Both the position numbers and the translations under genes were made by a program. A stretch of 40,467 nt of DNA from Chryseobacterium limigenitum (GTDB lineage Bacteria > Bacteroidota > Bacteroidia > Flavobacteriales > Weeksellaceae): positions 1 through 40,467 of the forward strand of contig NZ_FPKW01000028.1 of NCBI RefSeq assembly GCF_900114875.1, read 5' to 3'. This document shows positions 1 to 8,193 of the stretch, one piece after another. Below the pieces are notes generated by a model that did no database searches, was not told where the DNA came from, and worked only from the letters and a program-made list of their open reading frames with translations. Position 1 is the first letter of the stretch, and each line of letters starts with the position of its first letter.

Positions 1-271
1 GGATGATATTACCGGTTTTCGTATCGGTCCATCTTCTGCGTTTGATGTGGAGTTTTACTGTTTTTCCACGAAGAGGAAAATCGTCAACGCTAATTTCCGG
101 AACAAAACCTTTTGACTGCAATAACAGAGACGAAAACTCTTTCGGAGCTGTATTTTTCTCGTCAAAATAGATGTGGAGGATTTTATTTTCTTCCTCAAAT
201 TTTACAATCTCAAAATGCTCAATCAAGAGTTCAGGTAAAAATAATTTGAGGAGTTCGGCATCGTTTAACAT
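1..271 (-). CDS. ISAon1-type transposase, N-terminal region (partial, runs off left edge)
   Basis: An ATG at 269-271 opens a minus-strand frame that stays open for 90 codons to the window edge. The protein starts MLNDAELLKLFLPELLIEHF and continues with an acidic/aromatic stretch, a PLRGKTVKLHIKRRRW segment and a TDTKTGNI turn. From memory this matches the short N-terminal protein of ISAon1-type insertion sequences in Flavobacteriia, which is encoded just upstream of the catalytic DDE part. No catalytic residues lie in the visible piece. The stop codon and the rest of the element are outside the window, so whether the copy is intact cannot be judged. It is oriented away from the rest of the window. 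Confidence 0.7.
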   Translation of the reverse strand, partial: MLNDAELLKLFLPELLIEHFEIVKFEEENKILHIYFDEKNTAPKEFSSLLLQSKGFVPEISVDDFPLRGKTVKLHIKRRRWTDTKTGNII

Positions 272-322
272 TCCACAAAATTAGCAATATTTTTTTCCTC
301 CCCAACTTTTGAGATTGATCCA

Positions 323-349
323 TGGTGGCTTCGGGAGCCTCAGCCACCA
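323..349. repeat. Small perfect palindrome beside the transposase
   Basis: Arms TGGTGGCT (323-330) and AGCCACCA (342-349) are perfectly complementary around an 11-base loop. A competing inner stem GGCT/AGCC also exists, so two foldings are possible. It lies about 50 bases upstream of the transposase start, where an insertion-sequence end or a dispersed intergenic palindrome would be expected. Which of the two it is cannot be told from one copy. Confidence 0.5.
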
Positions 350-400
350 GGGAAATTTTCTCGTTCTTTCTAAGTATAGCTTTAAAACTTAACTACAATA

Positions 401-483
401 TTTGTCATCCCGGAGGAATCTAAACATAGATTATCACAATTGGATCTCTACAAAATGAGCCTAGACTCCTCCGGGATGACAAA
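401..483. repeat. GTCAT-ended inverted repeat, 22-bp arms
   Basis: Left arm 401-422 begins TTTGTCATCCCGGAGGA and right arm 462-483 is its reverse complement with one mismatch in 22. The loop is 39 bases. The element lies just downstream of the minus-strand hydrolase gene, so it could act as a terminator or mRNA 3' stabiliser. Related elements with the same GTCAT ends but different arm interiors occur at 7934-8145, 9746-9843 and 31101-31179. Confidence 0.8.
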
Positions 484-550
484 CTGAATGGTTAAATTAT
501 ATTATTCTCTATGCTGTAAACTTCCAACTTCCCTCTTCCAGCTCCCTTCT

Positions 551-1546
551 TTACTTAATAAAATCATACAAAGCATTCCAGAATTTATCATAGACTTCGA
601 TGTGCGGAAGATGGCCTACATTTTCAATTTCAACTAATTTTGATCCTGCAATTTGTTGTTGAGTCTTTTTTCCTAATTCCTGATATTGCCCCATTTTTGG
701 CTGTAATTCTTTAGGAGCTCTATCCTTTCCTATCGCTGTTCTGTCTCTTGTCCCGATAATTAATAAAGTAGGCGTTTTAATATTTTTAAACTCATAGCAA
801 ACAGGTTGATTGTAAATCATATCTGATGTCAAAGCTGCATCCCAAGCCACTTTAGGATAATCGGAATGTAAAGTCCAGCCCGCGATCAAATCAAGCCAGG
901 GTTGATATTCTGCTTTCCATTTATTGTCATAGTAGAACTTTAACTGATAATTTTTATACGTTTCTGCCGTATTTTTTAACTCTGACTGATACCCCTGATC
1001 TATAGTCTGGTAACCTGCAAAAGTTTTATAATCTTCAAGCCCAATCGGGTTTTCGAGAATTAATTTCTGAACTTTTTCAGGATATAACAATGTAAATCTT
1101 GTTGCAACCATTCCGCCCATTGAATGTCCCAAAACGATTGTTTTATCAATTTTCAGTTCATCCAAAATAGCTTTTGTATTTTCCGCTAATTGAGAAAATG
1201 AAAACTGATAACTTTGAGGTTTTGACGACTTTCCAAATCCTATCTGATCCGGTATAATTACTCTGAAACCTTTATCCGAAAGGTCTTTTGCCGTCTGTTT
1301 CCAATATGCTCCGTTAAAATTTTTACCATGAAGAAGCAGTATTGTTTTTCCGTTTGAAGTTTTTGGCTTTACGTCCATATAAGCCATTTTCAGATCGTTG
1401 TTTTGAGATTTTAAATTAATGAAATGAACTTCATAAGGATATTCATAATTCGTAAGATCTGCATCCAATGGTTTTACCTGAGAAAAAAGTAAAGTTGGCG
1501 CAATCGATAGCATTATAACAGCAACAGCATTTTTAAAATATTTCAT
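551..1546 (-). CDS. Secreted alpha/beta fold hydrolase
   Basis: A 331-residue protein with an N-terminal signal peptide (MKYFKNAVAVIMLSIAPTLL, cleavage near FSQ at residue 23), so probably periplasmic or exported. The alpha/beta hydrolase core is complete: oxyanion segment HGKNFNGAYW around residue 73, nucleophile elbow GHSMGG around residue 141, acid residue in GTRDRTA, and catalytic histidine in GHLPHIE near the C-terminus. Proteins of this form are usually esterases, lipases or haloperoxidase-like hydrolases; the substrate cannot be inferred. It follows the EamA gene on the same strand, but a terminator lies between them, so it is probably transcribed separately. An inverted repeat follows its stop. 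Confidence 0.88.
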   Translation of the reverse strand: MKYFKNAVAVIMLSIAPTLLFSQVKPLDADLTNYEYPYEVHFINLKSQNNDLKMAYMDVKPKTSNGKTILLLHGKNFNGAYWKQTAKDLSDKGFRVIIPDQIGFGKSSKPQSYQFSFSQLAENTKAILDELKIDKTIVLGHSMGGMVATRFTLLYPEKVQKLILENPIGLEDYKTFAGYQTIDQGYQSELKNTAETYKNYQLKFYYDNKWKAEYQPWLDLIAGWTLHSDYPKVAWDAALTSDMIYNQPVCYEFKNIKTPTLLIIGTRDRTAIGKDRAPKELQPKMGQYQELGKKTQQQIAGSKLVEIENVGHLPHIEVYDKFWNALYDFIK

Positions 1547-1570
1547 GAAATCTTATTTAAGTATAAAAGT

Positions 1571-1598
1571 AAAAAAACCGCTTCAAAAGAAACGGTTT
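1571..1598 (-). terminator. Intrinsic terminator after the EamA gene
   Basis: Read on the minus strand, AAACCGTTTC and GAAGCGGTTT form an imperfect stem with a TTTT loop, followed by a run of seven Ts at 1571-1577. It lies between the EamA stop at 1631 and the hydrolase start at 1546. Confidence 0.8.
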
Positions 1599-1630
1599 AT
1601 ACTTGTTATTTTTAGTTTAATTAAGATTTT

Positions 1631-2611
1631 TTATGATACTTCGGCAACAGCAATTTCCTTTTTCGAAGGTAAGTTCATCAAAACAATAGCAAAAAGAATC
1701 AATACAATTCCCAGCCATTGAATCAATTCTACTCTTTCACCCAATAAAACAAAAGCCATTGTTACAGAAACCGGAAGTTCCAATGATGAAACAATACTTC
1801 CTAAACCTAATCCCGCATTCGGGAAACCTATATTAAATAAAATCGGCGGAATGATTGTCCCAAACAGAGCCAGCGCAAAACCATACGTCCATAAAATTGA
1901 ATAATTAAAAGAATGGATATGCTCTGTATTGTCTGTGAAATTCAAATAAAAGGATCTTAAGCCATCAGAATACATTGGTCCGATCTGAGCAAAAAATAAG
2001 AATGCAAATATTACAATTGAGCCACCAGCAAGCATCACAATACTTTTTCTCAAAACCGGCAAATGGGTAGCTAAAGTATTGGATGTAAACATTGTCAGCG
2101 TGTAAGATGCCGCAGCCAATAATCCCCAGAAGATACCGTGCCAGTCTAGCTCGATCTCCATATTGATAAGGTTTGTAGCCAAAACAGTTCCTAATAGAAC
2201 GATAACTACGGATACTATTTTTCTGGCATTCGGCAATTTTTTAGTTAAGAAACTTTCAACTACCACACTAAACCAAACAGACTGCATCAACAATACAATC
2301 GCAATAGAAACCGCGATGTACTGAACCGCAATATAATAGAATAAGCTTGTGCAACCCAAAGAAGTACCGGCCAACATCAGCATTTTGATTTCTTTACCGC
2401 TTGGTGAAGATAATTTTTGTTTTGATGTTATTGTCTGAGTAAAATTTAAAATCAACAGACCTACCAATCCCAACACGAATTGCGACGTTGTAACTTCTGA
2501 AGTTGTATATCCGTCATGATAAGCCATTTTAACAAATGTTGCTAACATACCATATATACTGGCTCCAATCCCGACAAATAAAACTCCTTTTAGTATATTT
2601 TTCTTCTTCAT
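1631..2611 (-). CDS. EamA/DMT-family membrane transporter
   Basis: A 326-residue polytopic protein with about ten hydrophobic helices arranged as two five-helix halves, the EamA (drug/metabolite transporter) layout. The second half ends with the family-typical LGLGSIVSSLELPVSVTMAF and LGERVELIQWLGIVLILFAI segments. Members export amino acids, nucleobases or other small metabolites; the substrate here is unknown. A minus-strand promoter element is visible 20 bases upstream and a terminator follows the stop, so it is probably monocistronic. The tail after the last helix (NLPSKKEIAVAEVS) is short and cytoplasmic. Confidence 0.9.
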   Translation of the reverse strand: MKKKNILKGVLFVGIGASIYGMLATFVKMAYHDGYTTSEVTTSQFVLGLVGLLILNFTQTITSKQKLSSPSGKEIKMLMLAGTSLGCTSLFYYIAVQYIAVSIAIVLLMQSVWFSVVVESFLTKKLPNARKIVSVVIVLLGTVLATNLINMEIELDWHGIFWGLLAAASYTLTMFTSNTLATHLPVLRKSIVMLAGGSIVIFAFLFFAQIGPMYSDGLRSFYLNFTDNTEHIHSFNYSILWTYGFALALFGTIIPPILFNIGFPNAGLGLGSIVSSLELPVSVTMAFVLLGERVELIQWLGIVLILFAIVLMNLPSKKEIAVAEVS

Positions 2612-2631
2612 AATCTTTTTTAAACAGCCGG

Positions 2632-2639
2632 CAAAGTTA
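2632..2639 (-). promoter_or_regulatory. -7 promoter element of the EamA gene
   Basis: Minus strand TAACTTTG fits the Bacteroidota -7 consensus TAnnTTTG, 20 bases upstream of the ATG. No clear TTG -33 box is seen at the usual spacing. Confidence 0.6.
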
Positions 2640-2690
2640 CGACATAATAATCAAATTTGTCGGAAGGTGATTAGTATCATAGATAAATAA

Positions 2691-2719
2691 AATCGCCGCA
2701 AGCTTTGCTTGCGGCGATT
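2691..2719 (-). terminator. Terminator hairpin after the M36 protease gene
   Basis: Perfect 13-bp stem AATCGCCGCAAGC / GCTTGCGGCGATT with a TTT loop, unusually GC-rich for this window, followed on the minus strand by ATTTTATTT. It lies 22 bases beyond the protease stop. Confidence 0.82.
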
Positions 2720-2741
2720 CATAATATTACTAAATTAAAAA

Positions 2742-5351
2742 CTATTTTTTAATGATAACTTTAGAAGAAGCATCAAAACCTAGTCCTTTTATCTTCACCA
2801 TATACACTCCGTTTACCAATCTATCTGTAGAAATTGCTTTTTTAGCATCAGGAGAGATCTTATCTTCTGAAGAAACTAATTTCCCGGACATATCATAAAT
2901 TTCAACACTTACTTTACCAATAGTATTACTTGGGAAGTTGATAAAGAACTCATTTTTAGCAGGGTTTGGATAGATTGAAATTGTATTCTTAACAGCTTTC
3001 ACTTCATTCGTTGCCAATACGTTACATTCAGCAGGCACCGTAAGATCCTGTACCTGATCGTTGATATTGGTTTTAGATCCAGCACTGGCATTTACTCCTA
3101 AACCTCTTTTTGCAAAAACATTCCAGATCATACATTTGTCGACACCTCCTGTTGTAGCTAATTCAGCAGCTAATATTGCATTTCTTCCGTCAATAAATGT
3201 AGGGTTACAAGCCTGAAGTTTCAATGCATCAGTAACCAATTGTAATACTCTTGAGCTACCATTAGTTGTATTAGCCGTTACATCAGAAGAATATCCATAT
3301 TTCTCAACATACTTCCAGTGCAGATCCCAAAGCATTGTCGCCCAAACAAAACCAATTGAATGTACATCCGGAACGATAGCAGTTCCATTATTGTATTCCA
3401 TCCCGTTGGTATCGACATAAGTGAAATCATTAATAGCAAAATTAGGAGAATATTTTGCAGGTCTTATACCACCTCCTGTAATATCCTGTCCTTGCACATA
3501 AGTCCCCATTCCCCTTGCTACTGTTGCGTTGTCTCCCGCTTTGTTTGTCAACATTAAAGCGAAGAAATCTGACCAACCCTCACCCATTTGCTCTTTGTCG
3601 GCAGATGAGCTTAAACATCCGTAGCCTGTACCTGTTAATCTGTTTGAAATTCCGTGTCCATATTCATGAGTAACAATACCATTATCAAAATCTCCATCAG
3701 GAGTTATACTTGTTGCAGGATCATTTTTCAAAGTTACATTTACCGCTCCCGTAGCAAGTTGAGTTTTAATATATTCACCCTCAGCATTAGTGATTAATAC
3801 GGAAGGAATAGTAACTGTTGCATCAACTCCGGACATATTTCCGATAGTAGAACCATTAGCTGTATTGTTATAAATAATAGCACCCAATGCTCCGGCATCC
3901 TGTAAATTCTTTGTTTTAACAACGAATGAACATGTTCCTCTTTCTACCAAACCAATCTTCTCAATAAGTGAATTGGCAGGTAAAGGCGTACATCCGTCTA
4001 ATACTGATGATAACTGTACACTCCCTGTAACTCCGGCAGCGGTTAAAGCCTGTCCAAACTGCGCTGTTCCAGCCCTGGGCGTACGTGGAATTGCAGCTCC
4101 GGGAGCATTATAAAAGAATAGTCTGTTAACCGCAGACCACAAATACATTTGCATCTTTGGATTGTAATAATCCGGAGGTGAATTGAAATTAGCATTATTC
4201 AGACCTCCTCCATCTTGGGCTTCAGCAAAAACTCCATCGTCGTCTAAACCTCCTTTTCCAAAGTTATTCCATTGGAAATTTCTGGCAGATTCTGTAAAGC
4301 CGAATGTATAAAATACATCGTGAATTCTATTATTTAAATAAAATAAATTGGTAATTGCCGCGCTTTGATTAGCAGCAGATGTTCCATTTATACTAAAAGG
4401 AAAGTCAAAGTTTCTTGAAGCTCCTCCATCGGGAGAAAATCCGGGGTTATTTGTCGCTGCTGTATCTTCATATGCATACACATTATTTCCTCTTGTAGTA
4501 GTATAGTGCGTGGTAACATCAGAATGCCAGCCTTCCGGTGAAGCTGCAAGTATCCAAGGATTTGTAATGGTAGATCTTGAACCGAATGTTGGTGATTCTA
4601 TCGGTAATGGAAATACATTGTATGAAGCATTATCGGGAGCAAAGAAAACAAAATTCTGTTGCATTTTATTTTCTGCACCAACTAACTGATGTGAATTATC
4701 TGCAAAATGTTCATGGGAAAGATCCGAAGAATAAGCATCCTGTGTAAAATTACACGATAATGTCAAGTTATTTTTTTCAATAATTTTACCATCATTTGCA
4801 TCAACTAAAATATTCCAATAGTTTGCAGACTTGGGTTCCTCTAAAATATATTCGTAGGCTAAACGAAGATTTCCATTGCTATCATTAGCGTATACAAGTC
4901 TTTGTTTTGCTGTATTTTTAGCCTTGCCGGCTTTTTCAAAGAAACCAAGAATAGGAAAAGCAGAAACATCTGTATTCCCAAGCTCATCAGCAATTTTTTG
5001 CAGAGCCGTACTTTTGTTTATTATTGCATTACTCGGTGTAGATGCAGTGTAATCTTTAATAAAATTATCTAAGTAATAAACAACTTTATTATCCTTAATA
5101 AGTACTGTTCCTACAGCACTATATACCGGTAGACCATTGTAAGTCTGTTGAAACTTTACAATATTCCCATTTAGAGATTTCGAATTATCAACATTATCAA
5201 TAATGAAATTTGTAAGATCTGATTTTTTATAATCTCTAATTTTGTTTTGAGAAATATAATCTTTAATCAACTTCTCATTATCTTGTCCGAATAAAGCAGA
5301 AGGAAGTACTGCGAATGCAGCAAATAAAAGAGGTAGAGTTATCTTTTTCAT
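2742..5351 (-). CDS. Secreted M36 (fungalysin-type) metalloprotease with T9SS type A sorting domain
   Basis: About 869 residues. In order: signal peptide (MKKITLPLLFAAFAVLPSALFGQ), fungalysin-type propeptide with the segment TYNGLPVYSAVGTVLI, an M36 catalytic domain, a protease-associated (PA) insert around residues 430-545 (GLVERGTCSF...AGALGAIIYNN), the zinc motif HEYGH near residue 564, a third zinc ligand in MGEGWSDFF, and a C-terminal T9SS type A domain (YPNPAKNEF...GVYMVKI...KVIIKK). The PA domain sits just before HEXXH, i.e. inside the peptidase. It is expected to be secreted through the outer membrane and matured by propeptide removal. The frame extends two codons upstream to a GTG at 5357, but ATG at 5351 begins a canonical signal peptide and has a promoter-like TAAATTAG (5369-5376, minus) 17 bases upstream, so I chose it. 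Confidence 0.93.
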   Translation of the reverse strand: MKKITLPLLFAAFAVLPSALFGQDNEKLIKDYISQNKIRDYKKSDLTNFIIDNVDNSKSLNGNIVKFQQTYNGLPVYSAVGTVLIKDNKVVYYLDNFIKDYTASTPSNAIINKSTALQKIADELGNTDVSAFPILGFFEKAGKAKNTAKQRLVYANDSNGNLRLAYEYILEEPKSANYWNILVDANDGKIIEKNNLTLSCNFTQDAYSSDLSHEHFADNSHQLVGAENKMQQNFVFFAPDNASYNVFPLPIESPTFGSRSTITNPWILAASPEGWHSDVTTHYTTTRGNNVYAYEDTAATNNPGFSPDGGASRNFDFPFSINGTSAANQSAAITNLFYLNNRIHDVFYTFGFTESARNFQWNNFGKGGLDDDGVFAEAQDGGGLNNANFNSPPDYYNPKMQMYLWSAVNRLFFYNAPGAAIPRTPRAGTAQFGQALTAAGVTGSVQLSSVLDGCTPLPANSLIEKIGLVERGTCSFVVKTKNLQDAGALGAIIYNNTANGSTIGNMSGVDATVTIPSVLITNAEGEYIKTQLATGAVNVTLKNDPATSITPDGDFDNGIVTHEYGHGISNRLTGTGYGCLSSSADKEQMGEGWSDFFALMLTNKAGDNATVARGMGTYVQGQDITGGGIRPAKYSPNFAINDFTYVDTNGMEYNNGTAIVPDVHSIGFVWATMLWDLHWKYVEKYGYSSDVTANTTNGSSRVLQLVTDALKLQACNPTFIDGRNAILAAELATTGGVDKCMIWNVFAKRGLGVNASAGSKTNINDQVQDLTVPAECNVLATNEVKAVKNTISIYPNPAKNEFFINFPSNTIGKVSVEIYDMSGKLVSSEDKISPDAKKAISTDRLVNGVYMVKIKGLGFDASSKVIIKK

Positions 5352-5489
5352 ATACACTAATAAAGGCGCTAATTTACAAATAATTCATAATTAGAAAATA
5401 TTTTATTTATATTTTTTATAAAATAATAAGCATATGATTAATTATTTTCAATCAAACCTTAATTAACAACCTCTCAAAAGACTTACCCA

Positions 5490-5520
5490 ACAAAAAAAAG
5501 ACCGCCAAAAAGGAGTCTCT
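5490..5520 (-). terminator. Terminator behind the decayed T9SS cargo gene
   Basis: On the minus strand AGACTCC and GGCGGTCT pair around TTTTT with one bulge, followed by eight Ts. It lies about 25 bases beyond the stop of the remnant at 5541, showing that the 3' end of a once functional gene is preserved. Confidence 0.6.
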
Positions 5521-5540
5521 TTTCAATTATTTTATCATAA

Positions 5541-5780
5541 TTATTTTTTAATCAATTTTTCAGAATATGTTTCATTTTTATCTGAAGTTACTCTTACAAT
5601 ATAAATTCCTTGGTTTTGAGAATGTATATCAACTTCAATGTCTTTTTGATCTTTAAATGATGTTTTGTAAACTGTATTCCAGCTAACATCTTTAACCATT
5701 AATGATCCTGCTGTAATATCTTTATCTAAAATTACCTTAAATACACCGTTTGTAGGATTTGGAGTAAGTTTATTTGTTAT
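5541..5780 (-). pseudogene. Remnant of a T9SS cargo gene: only the type A sorting domain is left
   Basis: The minus strand reads, in one frame, a complete T9SS type A tail: LTPNPTNGVFKV, then a beta-rich stretch, then NQGIYIVRVTSDKNETYSEKLIKK and a stop at 5541-5543. The frame is closed upstream by TAA at 5781-5783, and no start codon precedes the conserved PNP motif; the only internal ATG lies inside the domain. A TATTTTTG promoter-like box lies only 8 bases further upstream (5792-5799). The simplest reading is an internal deletion that removed the signal peptide and catalytic part and left promoter, tail and terminator. A short product from the internal ATG cannot be excluded but could not be exported. 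Confidence 0.75.
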
Positions 5781-5873
5781 TTAATTTCGACCAAAAATAA
5801 TATTTTTTTCTACAAATAGTGATATATTGTGGAAATAATTTATTATTAATGCGAAATCTTAAAATTTTAACCA

Positions 5874-5900
5874 TAAAAAAAGCCACTCAAACGAGTGGCT
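5874..5900 (-). terminator. rpsA terminator
   Basis: Perfect 8-bp stem AGCCACTC / GAGTGGCT (5881-5900) with an AAAC loop, followed on the minus strand by seven Ts at 5874-5880. It lies 24 bases past the rpsA stop. Confidence 0.9.
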
Positions 5901-5923
5901 CATATTCAGAAATGGTTTAGGGA

Positions 5924-7726
5924 TTATTTACCTTCTTCCATTTTTCTTTTCAATTCTGCTAATGCATCGATATCACCAAGAGTTGATCTTTCTTCGTTGT
6001 TTGAAGAAGACGATGTATTGTTAGATCTGTTGTTGTTAGAGTTATCTCTTACGTTTTTCTTCTCTTCGTCTCTGAAGATACCTGTATGAGAAACTACTAC
6101 TCTCTTGAATTCTTTGTTGAATTCAATTACTTTGAATTGAGCATCTTCACCTTTTTTGATTTTAGATCCATCTTCTTTCTCTAATAATCTTGAAGGACAG
6201 AATGCTTCAACTTCAGCATCTTCGAATTGTACAGAAGCTCCTTTATCGTGAACGTCTACCGCTTTACCAGCGTGGATAGTTCCCTCAGCATACTTCGTTT
6301 CGAATTTATCCCATGGGTTCTCAGTCAATTGCTTGTGACCTAGAGATAATCTTCTAGCTTGGATATCTAATTCCAGAACTACAACATCTAATTTATCACC
6401 TACTGCACAGAACTCAGATGGGTGCTTGATTTTCTTAGTCCAAGAAAGATCAGAGATGTAAATTAAACCGTCGATACCTTCTTCTAACTCAACGAATACT
6501 CCGAAGTTAGTAAAGTTTCTTACAGTTCCTACATGCTTAGATCCTACCGGATACTTAGTTTCGATGTTTTCCCATGGATCTTTAGACAATTGCTTGATAC
6601 CAAGAGAGATTTTTCTGTCTTCTCTATCTAAAGTTAATACTTCAGCTTCAACTTCATCACCTACTTTCACAAAATCACCTGCAGATCTTAAGTGAGTAGA
6701 CCAAGACATTTCAGAAACGTGGATTAATCCTTCTACACCTGGAGCGATTTCTACGAATGCACCATAGTCAGCAAGAACTACTACTTTTCCTTTTACTTTA
6801 TCTCCAACTTTCATGTCAGCAGAAAGAGCATCCCAAGGATGAGCTTCTAATTGCTTCATACCTAATTGGATTCTTGTTTTCTCGTCATCAAAATCAAGGA
6901 TAACAACTTTTACAGTCTGTCCGTCCTCAAGAATTTCAGATGGGTGGTTCACTCTAGACCAAGAAAGGTCTGTAATGTGGATCAATCCATCAACACCTCC
7001 TAAGTCAATGAATACACCGTAAGAAGTAATATTCTTAACAGTACCTTCAAGAACCTGACCTTTTTCAAGCTGAGCGATGATTTCTTTTTTCTGACCTTCG
7101 ATATCTGCTTCGATCAATGCTTTGTGAGATACAACTACGTTTTTGAACTCAGGGTTGATTTTCACAACTTTGAACTCCATAGTTTTACCTACGAACTGAT
7201 CGTAATCTTTAATTGGCTTAACGTCAATTTGAGAACCTGGTAAGAATGCTTCGATTCCGTGAACGTCAACGATCATACCTCCTTTAGTTCTAGACTTAAC
7301 AAAACCGTTAACGATTTCTCCAGTTTCGTGAAGTTCGTTTACTCTATCCCAAGCTTTAAGCGTTCTAGCTTTTCTGTGAGACAACTGTAACTGTCCTGTT
7401 TTGTCTTCTCTTCTGTCTACCATTACTTCAACATCATCACCTACTTTTAGGCCTGGGTTGTAACGGAATTCGTTAAGAGAAATAACACCTTCTGATTTGA
7501 AGTCGATGTCTACGATAGCTTCTTTATCAGTTAATCTTACAACTTTACCAGTGATAACGTCGTTATCGTTTAAACTGCTAAGAGATCCGTTGTAGATTTC
7601 CTCTAAATCGCTTTTTTCTTTTCTCGCATCTGCATCAAGACCTGATTCGAAAGAATCCCAATCAAATTGTTCTGGTGCTACGTTTTGGTTTAAAATAACC
7701 TCTGCTGAATTTGTCTCTTTTGACAT
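5924..7726 (-). CDS. rpsA: 30S ribosomal protein S1
   Basis: 600 residues with six consecutive S1 (OB-fold) RNA-binding repeats at roughly 55-118, 136-202, 222-291, 307-378, 394-464 and 480-548. Repeats 3-5 carry the best-conserved signature (YGVFIDLGGVDGLIHITDLSW and equivalents). A low-complexity Asn/Ser-rich linker (NSNNNRSNNTSSSSNNEE) and a charged helix DALAELKRKMEEGK close the protein. S1 binds mRNA on the 30S subunit and helps recruit leaders that lack Shine-Dalgarno sequences, which fits the absence of such sites throughout this window. The gene is monocistronic: a strong promoter about 120 bases upstream and a clean terminator downstream. Confidence 0.97.
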   Translation of the reverse strand: MSKETNSAEVILNQNVAPEQFDWDSFESGLDADARKEKSDLEEIYNGSLSSLNDNDVITGKVVRLTDKEAIVDIDFKSEGVISLNEFRYNPGLKVGDDVEVMVDRREDKTGQLQLSHRKARTLKAWDRVNELHETGEIVNGFVKSRTKGGMIVDVHGIEAFLPGSQIDVKPIKDYDQFVGKTMEFKVVKINPEFKNVVVSHKALIEADIEGQKKEIIAQLEKGQVLEGTVKNITSYGVFIDLGGVDGLIHITDLSWSRVNHPSEILEDGQTVKVVILDFDDEKTRIQLGMKQLEAHPWDALSADMKVGDKVKGKVVVLADYGAFVEIAPGVEGLIHVSEMSWSTHLRSAGDFVKVGDEVEAEVLTLDREDRKISLGIKQLSKDPWENIETKYPVGSKHVGTVRNFTNFGVFVELEEGIDGLIYISDLSWTKKIKHPSEFCAVGDKLDVVVLELDIQARRLSLGHKQLTENPWDKFETKYAEGTIHAGKAVDVHDKGASVQFEDAEVEAFCPSRLLEKEDGSKIKKGEDAQFKVIEFNKEFKRVVVSHTGIFRDEEKKNVRDNSNNNRSNNTSSSSNNEERSTLGDIDALAELKRKMEEGK

Positions 7727-7847
7727 TTTCTAATAAAATTTGTATTCCTTCTTTTTTAATGGTTTGAATAAATGTGGATTTAAAAAATACGGAAGTAATT
7801 AATTTATAATAATTTACCTTTTCAAACCTTACCCACAAAAAGTGGTG
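7727..7847 (-). promoter_or_regulatory. Long rpsA 5' leader with two possible helices
   Basis: About 120 bases separate the promoter from the rpsA ATG. On the transcript a small hairpin CCAC-TTTTT-GTGG lies near the 5' end, and GGTTTGAA (revcomp of 7821-7828) is perfectly complementary to TTCAAACC (revcomp of 7761-7768), enclosing 52 AT-rich bases. Most other promoters seen here lie under 30 bases from their start codons. S1 is autogenously controlled through its leader in gammaproteobacteria; a similar role here is inference. Confidence 0.45.
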
Positions 7848-7878
7848 CAAAGATATGAAATTTATTTATAATGAACAA
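7848..7878 (-). promoter_or_regulatory. rpsA promoter
   Basis: Minus strand TTG (7876-7878), 20 bases, then TATCTTTG (7848-7855): an exact match to the Bacteroidota TTG-N17-23-TAnnTTTG promoter consensus. Confidence 0.8.
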
Positions 7879-7933
7879 TTCTTTTAAAGCTATTCAGTTG
7901 AATTATAACTTACTAATAATCAAGTAATAAATA

Positions 7934-8102
7934 TTTTGTCATTGCGAGGAGCGAAGCGACGAAGCAATCTCATTGAAGCATTAAAACATAAAAATAGCAA
8001 GTTTAAACACAAAGTTTGTCATCCTGGAAGGATCTAAACAATAAAAAATACATTATTAAAGATAGAGATTGCTTCGTCGCTTCGCTCCTCGCAATGACAA
8101 AA
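7934..8102. repeat. Perfect 37-bp inverted repeat (GTCATTGCGAGG type)
   Basis: Left arm 7934-7970 and right arm 8066-8102 are exact reverse complements over 37 bases, starting TTTTGTCATTGCGAGGAGCG and ending AGCAATCT. The 95-base interior holds the left arm of a second, different inverted repeat. It lies in the gap between divergent rpsA and the RNA helicase gene. A related but imperfect copy is at 9746-9843 and a solo right arm at 40112-40135. Confidence 0.9.
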
Positions 8103-8145
8103 TGTGTTGCCGATAATGTTATTAAGATCCTTCCTGGTTGACAAA
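8015..8145. repeat. Second inverted repeat interleaved with the first (GTCATCCTGG type)
   Basis: Left arm 8015-8035 (TTTGTCATCCTGGAAGGATC plus T) pairs with right arm 8125-8145 with 2 mismatches in 21. The left arm lies inside the 7934-8102 repeat and the right arm outside it, giving the order A-B-A'-B'. The two stems therefore cannot both form as nested hairpins. Confidence 0.82.
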
Positions 8146-8193
8146 CGGAATGTTGAATTGATTGTGATAAAATGATGAAAATGACCAATACCC

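Noticed and set aside
7662..7850. 62-codon frame in the rpsA leader
   Set aside because: It overlaps the rpsA start out of frame and looks like chance; kept as an untranslated leader.
8003..8188. 61-codon minus-strand frame
   Set aside because: It consists almost wholly of inverted-repeat DNA.
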